In this document: one piece after another, positions 59,240 to 64,000 of the stretch | Layout of the letters: each line of letters starts with the position of its first letter | How positions within the stretch are numbered: the stretch's first letter is position 1 | Assembly (NCBI GenBank): GCA_951213105.1 | Contig: OX578145.1 | Coordinates: forward strand, 120,571,524-120,635,523 | From: Amaurobius ferox | Lineage: Eukaryota > Arthropoda > Arachnida > Araneae > Amaurobiidae | Length of the DNA: 64,000 nucleotides | Reading direction: 5' to 3' | The notes under the pieces: model-generated | Databases searched by the model: none | Told to the model about the DNA's origin: nothing | Seen by the model: only the letters and a program-made list of their open reading frames with translations | Program-made: the position numbers and the translations under genes

Positions 59240-59620
59240 ATACATTTGATGTTCTCCCGTTATTGTTTCAGTAGTTTTGTCTAGTATTTCCTGGTTTTTA
59301 TTCAGTCTGCTATTTGTTCTCTCATCGCCTTGAACATTTATACTGTTCATAATTATTTTCTGCTATTCATACTTTCCTCCATGATTTTTATCATTTCTTC
59401 TTAACCGTTCTTTCTCTGCCTGTCATTTTTCTGCCTCCATGATTTTTTTTTTTACTCTTTCCATTTCTCTTCGCGGGGATGGCAACTTTTTCCCCACCTT
59501 CAGTCATGACTGCAACTTTAACGCAAATACCAAGCTTGCCTAAATAAGTGAAGCTATCTTGAAGTGAATAAATTAAGCTACGCAACATTTCCTGAAGAAA
59601 GGTGGTTTTTGCTTTCGAAA
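59240..59620 (+). repeat. Dispersed repeat F, copy 2
   Basis: TTCGCGGGGATGGCAACTTT with the flanking CTTTCCAT and AAGTGAAG blocks in the same order as 56375-56660. 59620-60753 is AT-rich and I recognise nothing in it. Confidence 0.55.
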
Positions 59621-60753
59621 CAAGTTGACCACTAAATTTTATTGTATGCTTTATTTATGAAATTTTTTTATATTAATTCAGTGATTGATATTGTTAAACG
59701 GTATGGGTTGATTTGTTCACAAACGTTTCTTTGAAGTTTGAAAATTTGCAGTTCGCGAGCAAAATTCCAAGACACTTATAATCATTATTGATTTTCAAAG
59801 GATTGCTATTAAAATTTCAAAACCTGGTTCACTTGCCACAATTTGCAAAAACTGCTTAAGAAAAAGTTGGGCGATTCCCTTAACAGTTATAAATGGCTTT
59901 TAATAAGGTAACCGTGTTGTTACTTGAATAAATCATCCCAAGGTTGTAAGAACCAATCACCAAAAACTTCAGAAATGTTTTCCCCTTTCCCAGACGTTTA
60001 GGAAAGTATCATTTTGCTCAGACTGAAATCTTTTGCTGGCTGAGTTCCAGATTTTTTTTACTTATTTATTTATTTATTTTTTAGAGGATCATGTCGACGA
60101 TGTCCTTTAGATTAAGGTGAGAATTGGCGTGTTTACAGTGTTTGTTTTCACTTTTCTGCAATATGTTATCTTAGTGTGAATTGAGAAACGTTTTCATATA
60201 AGATTTGTATAAAAAACTTAATCATTTCCAACCACGATTCACGTGATTCAATGGACTAGTAGTCATTACATGTGACACCTATATAAGAGAAGTTGTTGAT
60301 AGCTTTTCTGAATATTTAGAAACTTTTCATATTTAAGAGTAAATGGCGTATATTTTATAATTCTGTTAACCTATTAAATGTAAAAATATATTGAATGTTA
60401 TTTCCACACGTGATAAAATGATTTAGTTGCTTAATGTTTCCGAGTGACAGGGGAAGGATATCAAATTATTTTGCTATTATTTCTGGACGGCAGAGTTCTG
60501 AAAGTTTTTTTTAACTAATTTTATATCGTTCCTTTGTAAACAAACTACTTTTCGAAATTTAAAGCACTGTACAGTACACGAAACAAAGAATTGCTATGAT
60601 AACGCACACAGAGTTGTCACATTTGGCATTAGTCATCAACTTGGTGAGTGCATTAAAGTCGAATTTTTCTAACTTTAAGAAATTCCTGGAATCGTCTTAT
60701 AGATGCTTCTCATCAAAATCACATTCCACGGTGAATTTAAAAACTGCCATAGT

Positions 60754-61833
60754 AATTAATAAGAAAGATCAATCATTCTTAAAGCATTGATTATGAAACA
60801 CTTTTCAACTTCAATGCAATTTTATTTAAGAAAGTCGAAAATGCAATACATTCCTCGGTAATATTTTAAAACTTATCACAATACTACATTAATTTATTAT
60901 ATTTGAAAACTTAAACCTTCATTGAAAAAAATGAACTTCATTCAAATGACGGCATTGAAATATAAATTGCCTGGTTTAAATATCTCTAAAATGCGATACA
61001 TTCCACGGTAATATTTTTGAAACTATCATAATACTACGATAATTTATTATATTTGAAAACTTCATCGAAAACAACTGAAGTTAATTCAATTGACGTCATA
61101 GAAAAAATAACACGCCTGGATCTCTCTATAAAAACAGGATTTCATTCATAACTTTCTCCCATTCATTTCATTCATCACAATACTATAATAATTTATTTTA
61201 TTTAAAAATTAAGACCATGGAGCTACAAGTAATTAAACTCTATGCTTAAAATTTCATCAAAAAAAAATCGTCCTTCTCTTTATAAAATCAATTAATATTT
61301 CATTCATATCAGCCATGCAGACTCCGAGGACTAAATTATTTTGTGTTAAAGAAATACAGCAATTCTAATACAACTCATTCTACATATTTTGCTGTTTACA
61401 TTTTACATAAGTGAAAAATGGACTTCGTTGTAGAAATAATCAAATTTGGATAATCATTTAAACTCAAATATATTGTATTTACGTTGTTTCAGTATGTAGA
61501 TGCATAGAATTTAAGCAAAAATAAAGTAGTTTTAGGACGGATACAACACTCAATATGAATTAAAAAAAAACTTAAAAAATCACGATTTTGAGACAAGATG
61601 GATGCCATATATCATTTTGAAGTGGGTCATGTGATCGTTTCATATCATGGTCACGTGATCGTTTCATATAAGAGGCGTAATTATTATTTTAATTTTTATT
61701 TAAAAAACTACTGAATATATGTCGCTGAATTTTTTTTTATATATTTTATGGAACAATTTGAATATTTCCTAAAATTTTCGAAGCAATTTGTGAATTTTAA
61801 ATCCACTTAAAAAATGTTTGAAAAATTAGGTCC
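60754..61833 (+). mobile_element. Family D repeat, copy D6 (3' truncated)
   Basis: Starts AATAAGAAAGATCAATCATT and carries a duplicated early block (AAATGCGATACATTC..GGTAATATTTT at 60840 and 60990). It stops at AAAAATTAGGTCCTAAAC, without the GACAG tract and end palindrome. Confidence 0.78.
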
Positions 61834-61906
61834 TAAACGAGCACGTGACCATGATATGAAACGATCACATGACCCACTTCAAAATGATATATGGCATCCA
61901 TCTTGT
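61593..61906. repeat. Inverted repeat, two 65-bp arms
   Basis: The arm 61593-61657 (ACAAGATGGATGCCATATAT..) is exactly complementary to 61842-61906 (..TATGGCATCCATCTTGT), with 184 bp between. It consists of family D sequence, so the second arm is an inverted piece of D6. It lies 120 bp from the DYRK splice donor. Confidence 0.9.
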
Positions 61907-62028
61907 TAATGTGGTACAGTTAACGCGAACTGACCTCATTTGTGTGCTGAAACTAACTGTGTAATATGGACTTAACACAAGATTGTTATAAATGTATTAA
62001 TATCCCAAATTTTCTGTAGCTGACTCAC

Positions 62029-62192
62029 CTTGATGTAGGATCCATTGTCGTCGTCGTAGCCGCAATTTTGCGCCCCTCTTAACTCTCCCTCTATTTTGCT
62101 GGCCTCCAGACCTAGATACCACACCTGGGGATACTGAGAAACCTCGGCCCGTTCGTACTTGTTTAGACGAGAACCGTAGTACGTCAAAGCTT
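62029..62192 (-). CDS. DYRK2: DYRK class II protein kinase, exon before the kinase domain (NAPA/DYRK-homology box)
   Basis: This 164-bp exon encodes the segment just N-terminal to the catalytic domain. The minus-strand acceptor is TTTCTTTTTCTGCAG before 62192. The donor is AAG|GTGAGT, with GT at 62028-62027. It enters with two bases of a codon, then reads ALTYYGSRLNKYERAEVSQY, PQVWYLGLEASKIEG and NCGYDDDNGSYIK. The pattern (A)L..Y...L..YE..E...YP..W.LG..A.K..G and the acidic GYDDDNGSYI box are hallmarks of class II DYRKs; this region helps tyrosine autophosphorylation during folding. It ends in phase 0, joining [11 protein letters not shown] at 11299. The earlier exons lie upstream, either unrecognised in 62200-64000 or beyond the window. 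Drosophila smi35A-like and DYRK2/3/4-like are all possible. Confidence 0.95.
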
Positions 62193-62586
62193 CTGCAGAA
62201 AAAGAAACAATAACATTAACTTCAACCAGTCTAACAGAAGTTTGATTCAACTAAATATATATATTCTAAAGCCAGTTCCACTTCATAACGCTGTTTTATT
62301 TGTTTATGTACATTTTATTCATTTAAATCAATTCATTAATATGCCCCGTGGCACTGTGTAACGTATTCATGTATCTATGTGTTTCTATCGTGTTTTCACA
62401 ATAGAGTAGCTTAAGAACCTCACATTCTAATATTCCGATTTCAAAATCCGAGTCAACTTAATTCAGTTAATTTCTATAATTTGCCTCTCTTTTAAAGCGG
62501 AGCGAAATGGTTGCCGTTGTGTTTCGTGCAATGGATCACGAAGTTTCAAGTTAATGTTCGTTAGTAGCCGTTGCCTATAACCGTGG
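62193..62586 (-). other. DYRK intron, nothing recognised
   Basis: Polypyrimidine tract and acceptor at 62193-62210, otherwise AT-rich sequence without gene signals. Confidence 0.6.
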
Positions 62587-62593
62587 TAGGGTT

Positions 62594-62886
62594 AGTCAGT
62601 TCTTCTTCGACCCAGACAGTCCGACCTACCCACCGATGTAAGGTATCTGTTTGGACTTCTGGTAAGTGCCACACAAATTGGACCGGGACCCAGTGGGGCG
62701 ACATCCACAGGGACCGTACCCTCCTTCCCCTACCGCCAACCTCTCGGAAGGACTTATGGACCCACATGTTTAACGTGCCTATACTCCGCGTGAACACGTA
62801 GATAGTTTGAGCAGAGCAGGGAATTGAACTCGGCTTGTCCAAGTGCAATACCTGCGCTCTGCCTATTGGGCTGTCCCACCCTAGGG
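62594..62886 (-). mobile_element. tRNA-derived SINE, copy S4 (older, complete)
   Basis: The same body as S3 (CGGAAGGACTTATGGACCCA, AAGTGCCACACAAATTGGAC) and a tRNA-like head at 62815-62886 with B box GAGTTCAATTCC on minus. A 7-bp flank TAGGGTT at 62587-62593 and 62882-62888 may be the target duplication. More diverged than S1-S3. Confidence 0.82.
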
Positions 62887-62889
62887 TTG

Positions 62890-64000
62890 GCCATTTGGAT
62901 TTTTCTTCGATTTTCTGAACCAATCAAGGGCTTTTAAAATATACTTCTGGCAGTTGGAATTTGGCAATTTAAAGTTTTTCGTCGGCATTCCTTCAGAGAG
63001 GGGCCGGAATCCAGCTACTCGGAGCATCGCTTACCAAAATTTACTTTAGGCGTTGCCAATGGCTTCCTCTCATTATGGCAGCTAAATTATTCTTTCCTTA
63101 ACTTCGATCATGTGGTTTTAAAAATGAAACCTCGGAATAACGTAATTATTAAAGTCCTTTTATACTTCTTTTCCGTAATTATTAATATCCTTTTATATTC
63201 AACCAACGATGTCACGCACTATCTTCTCAGTACCATAGAAGGAAGAACTAATCTCATGAGCTGTTGTCGAATTCATTTTAAATAGTCATAATGCTGGAAT
63301 AATTGCGATAGACTTAAAAACTGCCAAGACGTTCCTGTAAATCTCTCCGTATTCACCTTGTCAATAATTCTTTTAGAAGTTCTCGACATTTGTGTTCTGT
63401 CGCTCTTTTACCTTCCTGATTGACGTGTGATTTGTTAAAAAACAATAAGTTTGTTGATAATGGAATACCTGGATAAATTAAGTACTGCATTCCATTATAC
63501 TTTTCTCTTTATTATTCTTGATATTTGAGTTCTCAAGATGGAAGAACGGAATTTTGATGCCATGATATTATTTAATAAATGCGGATATCTCTCGTACCTT
63601 GAATTCATTTTATCTTCCAGAGTTACTCTTCTTCGATTAGTAATTTTCTTTTCAGACTGTGCTGTTTTAATTTCTAAATTTAATGGTATCATTGGGTAAT
63701 TTAACACAAATATAGAGGCGGTAGAACCTGGATTAGAATTATTAATTTTAGAAGATTTAATAATTTCTGCTGAATTATTAAATTTCTGTTTGCTTTGTCA
63801 GAAACCGATCTGACAATACATATTTTTTTTCAAGAGCAGTGGCCGATTAACTTATACTAAGCGGTAGCATATAGCGGTAGCATATAGCGGTCGCATTTAG
63901 CCACGGAAGCTAAAGGTCTTCTTAATTACTTTAAATTATAACAAAATGCTTGTAAAGGCTGCCCTACGACATAGAACTGTTATGAAATGCATATCCCTTG
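62890..64000. other. Upstream DYRK intron or flank, no exon recognised
   Basis: I looked on minus for the preceding DYRK exon and could not identify one. The 70-residue minus ORF at 63495-63707 has no family features. A 13-bp triplet repeat AGCGGTAGCATAT lies at 63861-63898. Confidence 0.5.

Larger units (their letters stand above)
11300..62028 (-). other. Giant 50.7-kb DYRK intron filled with transposable elements
   Basis: The donor GTGAGT starts at 62028 and the acceptor CAG ends at 11300. Both flanks are phase 0. The encoded peptide runs from GYDDDNGSYIK straight into [11 protein letters not shown], which is contiguous in the family, so no coding exon is missing between them. 11300-11990 and 12740-13185 are AT-rich and show no gene I can recognise, apart from a short direct repeat CTTACCTTCG x3 at about 12690-12720. 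Confidence 0.9.

Noticed and set aside
62561..62923. 120-residue minus-strand ORF near the DYRK exon as an upstream exon
   Set aside because: It coincides with SINE copy S4, and the same peptide-like stretch appears in the other SINE copies.

Overview
This is an AT-rich metazoan genomic window, most likely from an arthropod and possibly a spider. The spider suggestion is an inference from the mix of repeats and from the RNase H and Cys/His tails of the LINE remnants. Nearly all of the window is intron of one minus-strand gene, a class II DYRK protein kinase of the DYRK2/3/4 type. Three coding exons are supported, in transcription order. Exon 62192-62029 encodes the region before the kinase domain with the DYRK-homology box. 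Exon 11299-11163 encodes the glycine-rich loop and the beta-3 lysine. Exon 2877-2737 encodes helix C to the hinge. Splice sites and reading phases join exactly across all three. The intron between the first two is about 50.7 kb and the next about 8.3 kb. The gene continues beyond both edges.

The most unusual structure is at the left end. Positions 1-2811 are a tandem array of a 222-224 bp unit that is not ordinary satellite. Each unit carries the last 75 bp of the third exon, its GTAAGT splice donor and about 148 bp of following intron. There are twelve extra donor copies downstream of the true one. Each also carries an internal acceptor-like site that would define a 33-nt, phase-matched cassette.

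The introns are packed with mobile DNA. Two related non-autonomous families (called A and B here) and an unrelated one (D) share one layout: a palindrome at one end, a subterminal repeat matching that palindrome at the other end, a simple-repeat tract inside and no TIRs. They lie in head-to-tail runs (5.1-11.0 kb, 29.8-31.6 kb, 56.7-58.4 kb), which suggests rolling-circle, Helentron/DINE-1-like elements. Other insertions have readable boundaries: a Tc1-like transposon (7496-8839), a pogo-like element inside a family B palindrome (21939-22676), tRNA-derived SINEs (one with a 13-bp TSD at 53.07-53.36 kb), two degenerate RNase H-bearing LINEs (about 12.0-12.7 kb and 37.9-40.0 kb), and TTAA-flanked foldback MITEs (27.2 kb; 29.0 kb with a 74-bp perfect palindrome).

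At 40143-48614 lies an intact-looking LTR retrotransposon: 954-bp LTRs with no difference I could see, a 5-bp TSD AAGAC, a PBS and a PPT. It has no recognisable pol, only a zinc-knuckle gag-like ORF with 34-residue tandem repeats. It therefore looks like a recent, trans-mobilised non-autonomous element. The rest is AT-rich intron, minisatellites and diverged repeats, listed by interval.
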